A stretch of DNA of 53,218 bases from Eubacteriales bacterium (GTDB lineage: Bacteria; Bacillota; Clostridia; Monoglobales; UMGS1388): contig JAQVYH010000005.1 of NCBI GenBank assembly GCA_029004515.1, positions 1 through 53,218 of the forward strand. The letters are read 5' to 3'. Position numbers and translations under genes: made by a program. Below, piece by piece: positions 16,757-25,044 of the stretch (position 1 is its first letter; the number at the start of each line of letters is the position of its first letter). The notes under the pieces were generated by a model. That model did no database searches and was not told the origin of the DNA. It saw nothing but the letters and a program-made list of their open reading frames with translations.

Positions 16757-18910
16757 TTATCTCTCCTTTATATTATTATTTTTACGCACAAGTAGATATA
16801 TGAAGATTATCAAGGCTATGAACGCAAATATTGTCCATATACCAAATGCACCTGTTGTGATAAGCATTCCCAACTGATATACAATAAGGGAAACTGCATA
16901 TGCAAAGACGCACATATAACCAATTGCAAACCATGTCCACTTGCCATTGTTCATCTCTCGTTTTATTGCGCCCATTGCCGCAAAGCAAGGAGCACATAGC
17001 AGATTAAATATCATAAACGAGAATGCTGCAAGCTTGCTTCCGCCGAAGAATTCCTGTCCCATAAGTGCAAGCTCTGATGAAGCACCTGTATCTACTAATT
17101 CAAGTGCAAGGTCTGCATTTGCCATTGAAGAAAGCGAGCCAAATACACCTACTACTTCTTCTTTTGCCACAAGTCCAAGGACTGTTGCAACTGCAGACTG
17201 CCAATTACCAAAACCAAGAGGGAGGAGGATGTAGGCAATATACTCACCCAATACATTAAGTATTGATTTTTCATCCCCATCACCAATATAATGGAAACCA
17301 CCCTCAAAAGTTAAGCTATGAAGAACCCATACAACAATACTCGCCGCAAGAATAACTGTACCAGCTCTTTTAACAAAGCTCCAGCCTCTCTCCCATGTTG
17401 CTCTTAATATATTGTTTGCGACAGGCATATGGTATGCGGGAAGCTCCATAACAAATGGTGAAGCATCCCCGGCAAAAGCTTTGGTTTTTTTGAGGATAAT
17501 ACCTGAAACAATAACTGCGCCAACACCAATGAAATATGCCGCTGTTGCAACCCAAGGGCTACCACCAAATAGTGCCCCTGCAATAAGTCCTACAATAGGC
17601 ATCTTCGCACCGCAAGGGATAAAGCCTGTTGTCATTATTGTCATCCTTCTATCTCTTTCCTGCTCAATTGTTCTGCTTGCCATAATTCCTGGCACGCCAC
17701 AGCCTGAGGCTACTAGCATTGGGATAAAGCTCTTGCCTGAAAGCCCAAATTTTCTGAAAATTCTATCCATGATAAATGCAATTCTTGACATATATCCGCA
17801 ATCCTCAAGAAGTGAGAGGAGGAGGAATAAAATCATCATCTGCGGAACAAACCCAAGCACTGCCCCCACACCGCCAACAATTCCATCTGAAATAAGACTT
17901 ACAAGCCATGGTGCACAGTTTAACCCTTCAAGGAAACTTGCCATCCAAGGAACAATCCACTCACCAAAGAGAGTATCATTCATAAAACTTACTGTCCAAT
18001 TACCAATTGTACCTATTGATAAAGTATACACTCCCCACATCGCTATAATAAAGATGGGCAGAGCAAGAATGCGGTTGGTAACAACTGTGTCAATCTTATC
18101 AGATATAGATAGTCTGTTTTTATCTTTTTTATGATACCCTTTGTCCATAATACTCGTTATGTACTGATATCTTTCGTTTGTTATGATACTTTCGCTGTCA
18201 TCATCCAGCTCTTTTTCTGCAAGAGCAATGTCATTATTAATATGTGATAGAATAGTTTCGTCAAGAGATAGTTGCTCTAAAACATTTGCATCTCTCTCAA
18301 AAATCTTTATTGCGTACCATCTTTGCCGCTGTTCAGGAAGATGGTGAACCGCTGCTTCTTCAATATGTGCTATTGCGTGTTCAACTGCCCCTGCAAAGTT
18401 ATGTGGTGGGATTGGATTGCCACTTTTTGCAACTGTGATTGCGGCTTCTATAGCGGCAGATATACCATCATTTTTCAGCGCAGATATCTCGATTATTCTG
18501 CAGCCAAGCGCCCTGCTGAGTGTAGGAATATCGATCTTATCACCATTCTTACGGACAACATCCATCATATTTATTGCGATAACAACGGGTATTCCAAGCT
18601 CAATAAGTTGCGTTGTCAGATAGAGATTTCTCTCTAGATTTGTTCCATCAACAATGTTAAGAATAGCGTTGGGTCTTTCTTCGATAAGATAGTTTCTGGC
18701 TACCACCTCTTCAAGAGTGTAGGGTGAGAGGGAGTAGATTCCGGGCAAATCTGTGATGATAACGTCCTTGTTACCTTTGTATTTACCTTCCTTTTTTTCT
18801 ACTGTAACTCCGGGCCAATTGCCTACATATTGATTAGACCCTGTAAGAGCGTTAAATAGTGTTGTCTTTCCTGAGTTGGGATTCCCTGCAAGTGCAATTG
18901 TAATTGACAT
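16757..18910 (-). CDS. feoB: Ferrous iron transporter B
   Basis: A 717-residue membrane GTPase for Fe2+ uptake. The cytosolic G domain shows G1 GNPNSGKT (9-16), G3 DLPG (54-57) and G4 NMMD (114-117), then a helical GDI-like part and a membrane region with two gate repeats, including FIPMLVASGCGVPGIMASR and the matching FIPCGAKMPI. Length is normal for the family. It has a strong AAAGGAGG ribosome site. Upstream lies a palindrome (18926-18943) probably bound by the DtxR-type repressor. Two feoA genes precede it and the Cys-rich protein follows. Confidence 0.95.
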   Translation of the reverse strand: MSITIALAGNPNSGKTTLFNALTGSNQYVGNWPGVTVEKKEGKYKGNKDVIITDLPGIYSLSPYTLEEVVARNYLIEERPNAILNIVDGTNLERNLYLTTQLIELGIPVVIAINMMDVVRKNGDKIDIPTLSRALGCRIIEISALKNDGISAAIEAAITVAKSGNPIPPHNFAGAVEHAIAHIEEAAVHHLPEQRQRWYAIKIFERDANVLEQLSLDETILSHINNDIALAEKELDDDSESIITNERYQYITSIMDKGYHKKDKNRLSISDKIDTVVTNRILALPIFIIAMWGVYTLSIGTIGNWTVSFMNDTLFGEWIVPWMASFLEGLNCAPWLVSLISDGIVGGVGAVLGFVPQMMILFLLLSLLEDCGYMSRIAFIMDRIFRKFGLSGKSFIPMLVASGCGVPGIMASRTIEQERDRRMTIMTTGFIPCGAKMPIVGLIAGALFGGSPWVATAAYFIGVGAVIVSGIILKKTKAFAGDASPFVMELPAYHMPVANNILRATWERGWSFVKRAGTVILAASIVVWVLHSLTFEGGFHYIGDGDEKSILNVLGEYIAYILLPLGFGNWQSAVATVLGLVAKEEVVGVFGSLSSMANADLALELVDTGASSELALMGQEFFGGSKLAAFSFMIFNLLCAPCFAAMGAIKREMNNGKWTWFAIGYMCVFAYAVSLIVYQLGMLITTGAFGIWTIFAFIALIIFIYLLVRKNNNIKER

Positions 18911-18925
18911 TATATTACCTCCTTT

Positions 18926-18943
18926 GGTTAGACTAGACTAACC
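18926..18943. promoter_or_regulatory. Palindromic operator-like site ahead of feoB
   Basis: GGTTAGACTAGACTAACC has outer half-sites GGTTAG / CTAACC, like DtxR-family iron boxes. It lies between the second feoA-like gene and feoB, almost touching the feoB ribosome site, which suggests direct control of an internal start or of translation. Confidence 0.55.
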
Positions 18944-18957
18944 CATATGCAAAAAAA

Positions 18958-19179
18958 TTAATCTACTAATATCATCTGTGCATCAGCTTTTCTTAATGAA
19001 AGCTCATATCCTCTTACTGTAATTTCAATAGGATCACCAAGCGGAGCTACCTTTCTTATTGTTATCTTCACACCCTTTGTGATTCCCATATCCATAATTC
19101 TACGCTTGAGAGCTCCTTCACCGTTTAGTTTTGTTACATTAACAGTTTCACCGATCTTTGCATCATTTAAGGTTGCCAT
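18958..19179 (-). CDS. feoA: Ferrous iron transport protein A (copy next to feoB)
   Basis: A 73-residue SH3-like protein: MATLNDAKIGETVNVTKLNG, then the typical RRIMDMGITKGVKITIRKVAPLGDP split over two strands and ending in an ELSLRKADAQMILV tail. FeoA is thought to bind the cytosolic part of FeoB. The start has AAAGGAAGAG upstream. It is the middle gene of the feoA-feoA-feoB run on the minus strand. Confidence 0.9.
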   Translation of the reverse strand: MATLNDAKIGETVNVTKLNGEGALKRRIMDMGITKGVKITIRKVAPLGDPIEITVRGYELSLRKADAQMILVD

Positions 19180-19200
19180 ATGTACTCTTCCTTTCGATTT

Positions 19201-19410
19201 TTAAACTATAATTCTGTTTGCCATTGATTTATCAATAGCAACTCTTGATTCTTTAACATTGACGATCATATTCCCTGCTAATACCGAAATAATCATGATT
19301 TCACTACCCTCGGTAAAGCCTAGATTTTCTAGAAACCTTTTGGTATCATCCTTGCCTGTTATTTTGACTATTGGCTTTCTTTCGCCAATCTTCATCATTG
19401 ATAATGGCAT
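19201..19410 (-). CDS. feoA: Second FeoA-like protein
   Basis: A 69-residue FeoA-domain protein (MKIGERKPIVKITGKDDTKR, then FLENLGFTEGSEIMIISVLAGN and RVAIDKSMANRIIV). It diverges from its neighbour mainly in lacking the second-half consensus GDPIEI, with AGNMIV in its place. Two FeoA proteins before one FeoB is common in Clostridia; the first may act on gating and the second in docking, but this is not proven. The first gene of the unit, behind a divergent operator region. Confidence 0.88.
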   Translation of the reverse strand: MPLSMMKIGERKPIVKITGKDDTKRFLENLGFTEGSEIMIISVLAGNMIVNVKESRVAIDKSMANRIIV

Positions 19411-19451
19411 TATTAATCACCTCTCTGGCATAGTTAGTTTTTCCTAATCTG

Positions 19452-19475
19452 TAGTTAGTTTAGCATAACTAACTA
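19452..19475. promoter_or_regulatory. Main DtxR-type operator in the feo/repressor divergent region
   Basis: A near-perfect 24-base palindrome with arms TAGTTAGTT and AACTAACTA around TAGCAT. Further copies of the half-site occur close by: ATAGTTAGTT at the feo side and CACTAACTAT inside the repressor promoter. It sits upstream of the first feoA gene. Confidence 0.65.
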
Positions 19476-19546
19476 TCTTTGTCAATGATTTTATTAGAAA
19501 AAATGTTTTTTATACAAATCTATTATTTTGCTAATATATGCAAACA

Positions 19547-19564
19547 GATTATTGATTAATAATC
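19547..19564. promoter_or_regulatory. AT-rich palindrome upstream of the repressor gene
   Basis: GATTATTGATTAATAATC is symmetric except at the centre and lies 21 bases before the -35 box of the repressor gene. A regulatory role is possible, but its sequence differs from the feo palindromes. Confidence 0.3.
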
Positions 19565-19584
19565 ACCATAAGAAACTTGATGGT

Positions 19585-19613
19585 TTGACAATAACCACTA
19601 ACTATGATATAAT
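19585..19613 (+). promoter_or_regulatory. Promoter of the DtxR-type repressor gene
   Basis: TTGACA (19585-19590), 17 bases, TATAAT (19608-19613). The spacer holds ACTAACTA, a half-site of the neighbouring iron operator, so autoregulation is likely. Confidence 0.75.
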
Positions 19614-19644
19614 TTACTTAAATAATTAATTGAGGATTTTTATT

Positions 19645-20016
19645 ATGATTATAAAAGAATCTGCTGAAAATTATCTTGAGGCAATATTAATGATAAAAGA
19701 TCAAAAAGGCTCTGTGCGTAGTATTGATATCGCAAATGAGCTTAATGTAAGCAAACCCAGCGTTTCCGTAGCTATGAAGCATTTTCGTGAGGAAGAATAC
19801 ATAACTATAGATAGTGATGGTCTTATCAGTCTTACTAAAAAGGGATTTGACATCGCATCGGCTATGTATGAAAGACACCAGATAATTGCTAGAGCACTTA
19901 TGGCATTAGGCGTTGATGAAAAGACCGCCTATGAAGATAGCTGTAAGATTGAGCATGATATTAGCAATCAGACCTTCGAAAAAATAAAGGCTTATATGGA
20001 AAAGAACTTTGATTAA
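19645..20016 (+). CDS. DtxR-family iron-dependent repressor
   Basis: A 123-residue two-domain protein: winged helix (about 1-65, with RSIDIANELNVSKPSVSVAM as recognition region) and dimerisation domain (about 66-123). There is no C-terminal SH3 domain. Metal-binding positions match DtxR: Glu12, His78 and the C-x2-E-H set Cys100, Glu103, His104. The Cys at 100, where MntR proteins have Glu, points to Fe2+ rather than Mn2+. N9 replaces the usual Met/Asp. The ATG at 19645 has TGAGGA 8 bases upstream; an in-frame TTG at 19630 was rejected. Divergent from feoA-feoA-feoB, which it probably represses. Confidence 0.85.
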   Translation: MIIKESAENYLEAILMIKDQKGSVRSIDIANELNVSKPSVSVAMKHFREEEYITIDSDGLISLTKKGFDIASAMYERHQIIARALMALGVDEKTAYEDSCKIEHDISNQTFEKIKAYMEKNFD

Positions 20017-20042
20017 TTACATCCGAAAGGGAGATATACACG

Positions 20043-20909
20043 ATGGCACTAATTAAGATATCCACAGACTCTACTTCAGATATTCCTGTAAATCTTAAAG
20101 AGGAGCTTAATATTGAAGTTGTACCACTTATGATTATTCATGGTGATAAAGAATATAGAGACGGTATTGATTTAACAACAAGACAGTTCTACGAGATCCT
20201 TGAAACCAGTGATATTATGCCTGGTTCATCATGTGTTCCTCTTGTATACTATACAAATCTTTATGAAAAGGTTTATGCTGATGGCTATACTGACCTTATT
20301 CATACTACTATTAATTCAAAAGGCTCATCAACATATCAGGGCGCTAATATGATGCGCGACCAATTCTATGAGGACCATCCGGAGGCTAAAGAAAAGTTTA
20401 ACATCCATATTATAGATTCCACAACCTATAGCGTAGGTTATGGTTGGGCTGTAATCGAAGCAGCACGAATGGTTAAGGATGGTAAATCAGTTGAGGATAT
20501 AATTGCGTATATTAATGATTGGATAGCGCATGTAAGACCCGTAATGCTCCCTATGAATCTTAAGTTTGTTAAGAAGTCAGGTAGAATTTCCGCAGCGGCA
20601 GCCTTTGTTGGTGATGCACTTGGGCTTAAGCCTGTTATCACCTTTGAAGATGGAGCTTCTAAAGTTATCTCTAAAATTCGTGGTGAAAAGAGAGCTGTGA
20701 AAGAGTTTGTTGACCTTATCGAAAGTGAAAGAGAAGTTGGTACGCCCTATATGCTTGTATCAGGTAATAATGATGAACAATTTTTAAAGTTCAAAGAAGA
20801 GTGTGCTTTAAGATTTGAAAGAGAGCCTGAGTTTGTTTATGATGTGGGAAACATCATATCTATTAATACAGGTCCTAATATGATAGGTATTATCTATAGA
20901 ATGAAATGA
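20043..20909 (+). CDS. DegV family fatty-acid-binding protein
   Basis: A 288-residue two-domain protein (N-terminal ISTDSTSDIPVNL with the DegV signature; C-terminal lipid-binding part with KFVKKSGRISAAAAFVGDAL). Such proteins bind a fatty acid and, as FakB subunits, present it to the kinase FakA for phosphorylation and entry into lipid synthesis. FakA is not in this window, so the FakB role is inferred from family. It follows the repressor gene by 26 bases with a GAAAGGGAGATA ribosome site and ends at a hairpin terminator. Confidence 0.9.
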   Translation: MALIKISTDSTSDIPVNLKEELNIEVVPLMIIHGDKEYRDGIDLTTRQFYEILETSDIMPGSSCVPLVYYTNLYEKVYADGYTDLIHTTINSKGSSTYQGANMMRDQFYEDHPEAKEKFNIHIIDSTTYSVGYGWAVIEAARMVKDGKSVEDIIAYINDWIAHVRPVMLPMNLKFVKKSGRISAAAAFVGDALGLKPVITFEDGASKVISKIRGEKRAVKEFVDLIESEREVGTPYMLVSGNNDEQFLKFKEECALRFEREPEFVYDVGNIISINTGPNMIGIIYRMK

Positions 20910-20923
20910 ACAATTAATGAAGA

Positions 20924-20956
20924 AACCTGTTCAATGATTGTGAACAGGTTACTTTT
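20924..20956. terminator. Bidirectional terminator between degV-like and MATE genes
   Basis: AACCTGTTCA (20924-20933) and TGAACAGGTT (20941-20950) form a perfect 10-bp stem, with ACTTTTTAG following on the plus strand and an A-rich 5' side giving T's on the other. Confidence 0.75.
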
Positions 20957-20959
20957 TAG

Positions 20960-22309
20960 TCATTTTTTAACCATGTTTCCTAATTTCAACTTTCCAAAAT
21001 GTTTCTTTTCTCCTGCGAGTAATGCTACGGCTATTACTACGCAGACTAGCTCTGCGATTGCCTGTGCCCACCATATGCCTGAGCCGCCAGTTGCATAAGC
21101 TAGTGCCATAAGCACACCTACAGGGAGCGCAAAGCCTCGCCCTAGAGAGATAATAAATGCACCTCTTGGCTGACCCATAGCGGTTAAAAAGCCTGATATA
21201 ACAACGCTTATTCCTACAAACAGAAACGATAGGCTGAACTTTCTAAATACGTATACCGATGCTAAAAACTCTTTTGACGTTGGATCATCAAAGAATGCAC
21301 CTACGATCTGATTGGCAAGGAGATTTGTTCCCAAGAATGCGATAAATGATATTGTACCTGAAACAGCAAAACCATATTTTAATAATTTCTTGCATTTATC
21401 AAGATCGCCTCTGCCAAGATAAAAGCTGACAAGAGGCTGGATTCCATGGGCGATTGCAACCATAGTCATTATTACAAGCGTGCTAACATAGGCAGAGACA
21501 GTATAGTATACAATAGCACCTTCGCCTAAAAATGATATAATAACACGATTGAACATAAACACAGTTAGACCTGTACAAAGCTCGGTGATTCCTTCCGGCA
21601 CACCAATAAGTGCAACACGCCCAAGTAAGTTGAAATCAGTCTTGAATTTTGTTAGTCTGAAACCTGATTTACCAAATATAAAATGGCAAAGATACAGTGT
21701 TACAATAAGTGTCTGTGATAGTCCTGTGGCAAATGCAGCGCCCCATACACCAAGATTAAATATGAAGATAAAGAGATAATCAAGCACGCAATTGATTCCA
21801 CAACCGATTGCTACAATTATCATTGCTTTGTATGGGTATCCATCAGTTTTGATAAGAACCTCTAAATAATAGGATAATATAAGCGATGTACTGAATGGCG
21901 CAATACCTCTTATATATTCTCTTACCATATGAAAAGTTTCATCCTTTGCTCCTAAAAATGAGGCAATATAATCAAGATTCAGCATAACCGCCATAGTTAT
22001 TACTAATCCAATTACCCCAAGAACAATGATGCTCTGTGTAAATATAGCATTTGCATATTTGGTTTCTTTTCGTCCCATATAAATTGCTGTTATTGTTGAT
22101 GTACCTACTGCAATCAGCACACCTATTGAAAACAAAACATTTGTATATGGATGTGCAATATTAACTGCACCCAGACCTATCTGTGATACTCCTCTTGATA
22201 CAAATATTCCATCTGCAATAATGTAGAAATGATATATCCATATAGTAAAGATGGTCGGGACAACGAATCTTATAAAGTCCGTTTTTAGTGATTTCACTTT
22301 TAATGACAA
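20960..22309 (-). CDS. MATE family multidrug/sodium efflux protein
   Basis: A 449-residue polytopic membrane protein with about 12 segments. The start MSLKVKSLKTDFIRFVVPTI and the repeated motif ADGIFVSRG ... NIAHPYTNVLFSIG mark MATE/NorM-type exporters, which use a Na+ or H+ gradient to remove cationic compounds. The substrate is unknown. Translation probably begins at a TTG (22307-22309) with AAAGGAG 8 bases upstream; no ATG fits better. The NUDIX gene lies 18 bases upstream on the same strand and probably shares a transcript. Confidence 0.88.
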   Translation of the reverse strand: MSLKVKSLKTDFIRFVVPTIFTIWIYHFYIIADGIFVSRGVSQIGLGAVNIAHPYTNVLFSIGVLIAVGTSTITAIYMGRKETKYANAIFTQSIIVLGVIGLVITMAVMLNLDYIASFLGAKDETFHMVREYIRGIAPFSTSLILSYYLEVLIKTDGYPYKAMIIVAIGCGINCVLDYLFIFIFNLGVWGAAFATGLSQTLIVTLYLCHFIFGKSGFRLTKFKTDFNLLGRVALIGVPEGITELCTGLTVFMFNRVIISFLGEGAIVYYTVSAYVSTLVIMTMVAIAHGIQPLVSFYLGRGDLDKCKKLLKYGFAVSGTISFIAFLGTNLLANQIVGAFFDDPTSKEFLASVYVFRKFSLSFLFVGISVVISGFLTAMGQPRGAFIISLGRGFALPVGVLMALAYATGGSGIWWAQAIAELVCVVIAVALLAGEKKHFGKLKLGNMVKK

Positions 22310-22327
22310 AGTAATTTCTCCTTTTGA

Positions 22328-22813
22328 TTATTGGATGTTTGCTAAATCCAACTCTGCACCATTTAGATTACCGCTAATTAAATTGTCGTTTTTATCATAT
22401 ATTAAAGTAAGGTTGAAGAATGGAGCGTCATTCCATAATAGTTTTAAGAAGATTCGGTCACCTTCCCACATATTAAGGTCAAAAATTCTGTCCTTATCAA
22501 TCCATTCAAGATGACCTTCGTCGCATTCATGGATATCTCCCTTAAAAACATTGGAGTAGTAAAGGTGCATAACCTCATCATCATATATATCTGAAATAAA
22601 GGTTATTGCCCCACGATATTGATAGTCATTAAGAATAAGTCCGGTTTCTTCATAAACCTCCCTTATAGCTGCCTCATCAGGGGTTTCACCTTGTTTTAAT
22701 TTGCCACCTATTCCAAGCCACTTACCATTGTTTGGATCGGCCTTTGACTTGTTGCGATATAACATAAGATATTTATTATCTCTTTCAATATAACAAAGAG
22801 TAGTTTCCTTCAT
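22328..22813 (-). CDS. NUDIX hydrolase, 8-oxo-dGTP diphosphatase-like
   Basis: A 161-residue MutT-like protein. The Nudix box is complete: G-x5-E-x7-R-E-x2-E-E-x-G in GGKLKQGETPDEAAIREVYEETG, quoted here in two overlapping parts (GGKLKQGETPDEAA; REVYEETG). The N-terminus MKETTLCYIERDNKYLML and the RNKSKADPNNGKW stretch match Bacillota proteins annotated as 8-oxo-dGTP diphosphatase, which clean oxidised nucleotides. The ATG at 22813 has GAGGTG 9 bases upstream; an in-frame GTG at 22825 is less likely. Confidence 0.85.
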   Translation of the reverse strand: MKETTLCYIERDNKYLMLYRNKSKADPNNGKWLGIGGKLKQGETPDEAAIREVYEETGLILNDYQYRGAITFISDIYDDEVMHLYYSNVFKGDIHECDEGHLEWIDKDRIFDLNMWEGDRIFLKLLWNDAPFFNLTLIYDKNDNLISGNLNGAELDLANIQ

Positions 22814-22952
22814 AGTATAATTCACCTCTTGTATATTTTACCCAAATTCCATAAATATTCAAGCATAATTTTGTTTTTGCATAAAAAAACTATTACATCA
22901 GATTAGATAACAGTCTAAAAAATATATAATAAACGAAAAGGAGTGATAATTT

Positions 22953-23459
22953 ATGTTTAAGATTAATGATTATGTAGTTTATAAGATGAATGGCGTTTGT
23001 CAGATCATAGACATCAAAAAGGAGAAATTTGCAGGAGATAATAGGGAGTATTATATCTTGCAAACAGTTTACGGAAAACCTTCTACTCTTTATGTCCCTG
23101 TGGACAATGAAGCTTTGGTTGGAAGGATGAAGAGAGTTATTTCCTCTGAGAAAATATATGAAATAATCAACGCCATTAAAAAGGACGATATCTCTTGGAA
23201 TGATAACGAAAGAGCACGAACAAGGGAGTTCAATGATATTGTCAGTCGTGGAGATTGTACGGAGCTTTTCAGCCTCGTCAGAACATTGTATCAAAATAAA
23301 AGAGAGATAGAAGGTAAAGGGAAAAACTTCAGAGTATCGGATAAAAAAATAATGGATGATGCTGAAAAAATTCTCTATGAAGAATTTGCTATGTCTTTGA
23401 ATATAGAACCTGAAATGGTTATCTCCTTTATTCAAACGGAACTCGAAAAAAATAAATAA
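22953..23459 (+). CDS. CarD/CdnL-like RNA polymerase-binding regulator
   Basis: A 168-residue protein. The N-terminal Tudor-like domain (FKINDYVVYKMNGVCQIIDI) is the RNA-polymerase-beta-binding domain of CarD/CdnL and Mfd; the C-terminal helical part (about 65-168) would contact promoter DNA. Such proteins stabilise open promoter complexes, often at rRNA genes. In the helical part the usual conserved Trp is seen at DISWNDNERART. The gene stands alone, divergent from the NUDIX gene, with an AAAAGGAGTGAT ribosome site. Confidence 0.85.
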   Translation: MFKINDYVVYKMNGVCQIIDIKKEKFAGDNREYYILQTVYGKPSTLYVPVDNEALVGRMKRVISSEKIYEIINAIKKDDISWNDNERARTREFNDIVSRGDCTELFSLVRTLYQNKREIEGKGKNFRVSDKKIMDDAEKILYEEFAMSLNIEPEMVISFIQTELEKNK

Positions 23460-23464
23460 CATAG

Positions 23465-23503
23465 TCCCCTATTATAAAATTTATATAAAAGGGGATTTTT
23501 TTT
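23465..23503. terminator. Terminator after the CarD-like gene
   Basis: TCCCCT (23465-23470) and AGGGGA (23490-23495) close a stem with an AT-rich interior, followed by eight T's. It overlaps the stop codon region of the converging DUF368 gene. Confidence 0.7.
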
Positions 23504-24344
23504 GTTCTTTTTTAGTTAAAAGCTTTTTTATTGTTTGATTGTTGCCTGTTATGTTCTCTAAATAGAATGAAGTAATACAGCCGAATATTACCAAAAATAC
23601 GGCAAGTATTGCCTTTGAAGTACAATCTATTGTGCAACTGATGTTAAGTACATTAGGCACGATGGATAAAAATAATCCGAATATAATCGAGAAAGTGATG
23701 GTGTAAAATCTCTTAATCAAAAAGTGCATAAGTGAGGATATTAACACCGCACCACCAGCAAGACCTATTAAAGCGGGGAGAAGAATGCTTATATTTAGCT
23801 CTGCAAGAGAATTTACATACAACTCGTACAATCCAAGGGCTGATAGGATAACAGCACTGTCAACACCCGGGATAATAGAGGACCCTGCAACTGCAACACC
23901 GAGAAGGATAGATTGTATAAAGTTAGGCTCCGTAATAACAGGGAACCAATTTCTATTTATCCAAAACAGAAAAAAGCCAAAAACTAATGCTCCTGCTATT
24001 GCAAGATAATATTTATTGTTAAAACCCTTCTTTTTCACCTCTTTGTAGAATAGAGGAATTGTGCCTATAACAAGCCCAAGGAACAAATATCTTGTACCGA
24101 ATTGGTAACGCTCCAGCATAAAGTCTACTATTCTGCTGAATAGTAGTACACCAATGCCGAATCCCAAAACGAGAGGGATCAGAAATAATATATTTTTTTT
24201 GAAATTACTAAATAGAGTTCCTATTGCTTTAATAGCCTTCTCGTACAATCCGAGGATAATTAGCATTACACTTCCGCTAAGGCCGGGAGCGATACCTCCG
24301 ATTCCGACGGCTATACCCTTTATAAAATAGGTAACATACTTCAT
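23481..24344 (-). CDS. DUF368 polyprenyl-phosphate transporter (PopT family)
   Basis: A 287-residue integral membrane protein with two inverted repeats, each with a signature Gly/Pro loop: GIGGIAPGLSGSVMLIILGLYE and AGSSIIPGVDSAVILSALGLYE (each trimmed in thought to the shared PGxxxxxxxxxLGLYE pattern). DUF368 proteins have been shown to return undecaprenyl phosphate, the cell-wall lipid carrier, across the membrane. It is last in the run ktrB-ktrA-DUF368 on the minus strand, 31 bases after ktrA, so it probably shares their transcript. Confidence 0.88.
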   Translation of the reverse strand: MKYVTYFIKGIAVGIGGIAPGLSGSVMLIILGLYEKAIKAIGTLFSNFKKNILFLIPLVLGFGIGVLLFSRIVDFMLERYQFGTRYLFLGLVIGTIPLFYKEVKKKGFNNKYYLAIAGALVFGFFLFWINRNWFPVITEPNFIQSILLGVAVAGSSIIPGVDSAVILSALGLYELYVNSLAELNISILLPALIGLAGGAVLISSLMHFLIKRFYTITFSIIFGLFLSIVPNVLNISCTIDCTSKAILAVFLVIFGCITSFYLENITGNNQTIKKLLTKKEQKKSPFI

Positions 24345-24375
24345 AATAACTTACACTCTCTTTTGCTAGATGATT

Positions 24376-25026
24376 TTATACAATATGAAAACACCTTTGA
24401 AGATCCTTATATTCGCCTAAAACTACCATTGTTTTATCCGCTGTGAAAAGTGTGTCTGCAGTAATAGAAATATCCATCTGGTCATCAACTTTTATTGCCA
24501 TAATGTTTACATTGTATTTTTTGCGGATATTAAGTTCTCCAATTGTCTTTCCAACCCACTCCTTAGGAACGATAACTTCAAATATTGCGTATTTGTCGTC
24601 AATCTCAATAAAGTCCAGAATGTGTTCACCAGTATACTTTAAAGATGCCCATTTAGCAAGCTGTTTTTCAGGATATACAACTTCGTCAGCTCCATTGCGG
24701 AGTAAAAATTTCGCCTGACCATCACGCTCTGCTCTTGAGATTACCATCTTTGCACCCATCTCTTTTAAAAGAGATGTTGTCTCAAGAGAACTCTGGAAGT
24801 TGTTAGAAATAGTGACAAAGCATAAATCAAAGTTCTTTACCCCAAGGGTTGACAAGAATTCTTCCTTAGTACTATCTCCAATCTGTCCGCTGGTTACGAA
24901 ATTCAATGCAGCATTAACTCTTTCCTCATTATGGTCAATTGCCATTACCTCATGACCCAATTCATTAAGATGCCGCGCAAGGTGCCTGCCAAATCTACCA
25001 AGACCTACTAATAAAACTGTTTTCAT
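24376..25026 (-). CDS. ktrA: Potassium uptake regulatory subunit, TrkA/KtrA family
   Basis: A 216-residue cytosolic ring protein controlling the K+ channel subunit encoded just upstream. The RCK_N Rossmann domain starts MKTVLLVGLGRFGRHLARHL with nucleotide loop GLGRFG (8-13) and acidic ribose site DHNEER; RCK_C (about 140-216) is a common site for c-di-AMP binding in Bacillota. AAAGGAGATAT precedes the ATG. It lies 18 bases after ktrB. Confidence 0.92.
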   Translation of the reverse strand: MKTVLLVGLGRFGRHLARHLNELGHEVMAIDHNEERVNAALNFVTSGQIGDSTKEEFLSTLGVKNFDLCFVTISNNFQSSLETTSLLKEMGAKMVISRAERDGQAKFLLRNGADEVVYPEKQLAKWASLKYTGEHILDFIEIDDKYAIFEVIVPKEWVGKTIGELNIRKKYNVNIMAIKVDDQMDISITADTLFTADKTMVVLGEYKDLQRCFHIV

Positions 25027-25044
25027 AACTATATCTCCTTTTTT

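Noticed and set aside
23465..23495. Riboswitch or attenuator between the CarD-like and DUF368 genes
   Set aside because: It is a simple terminator hairpin placed at two converging gene ends.
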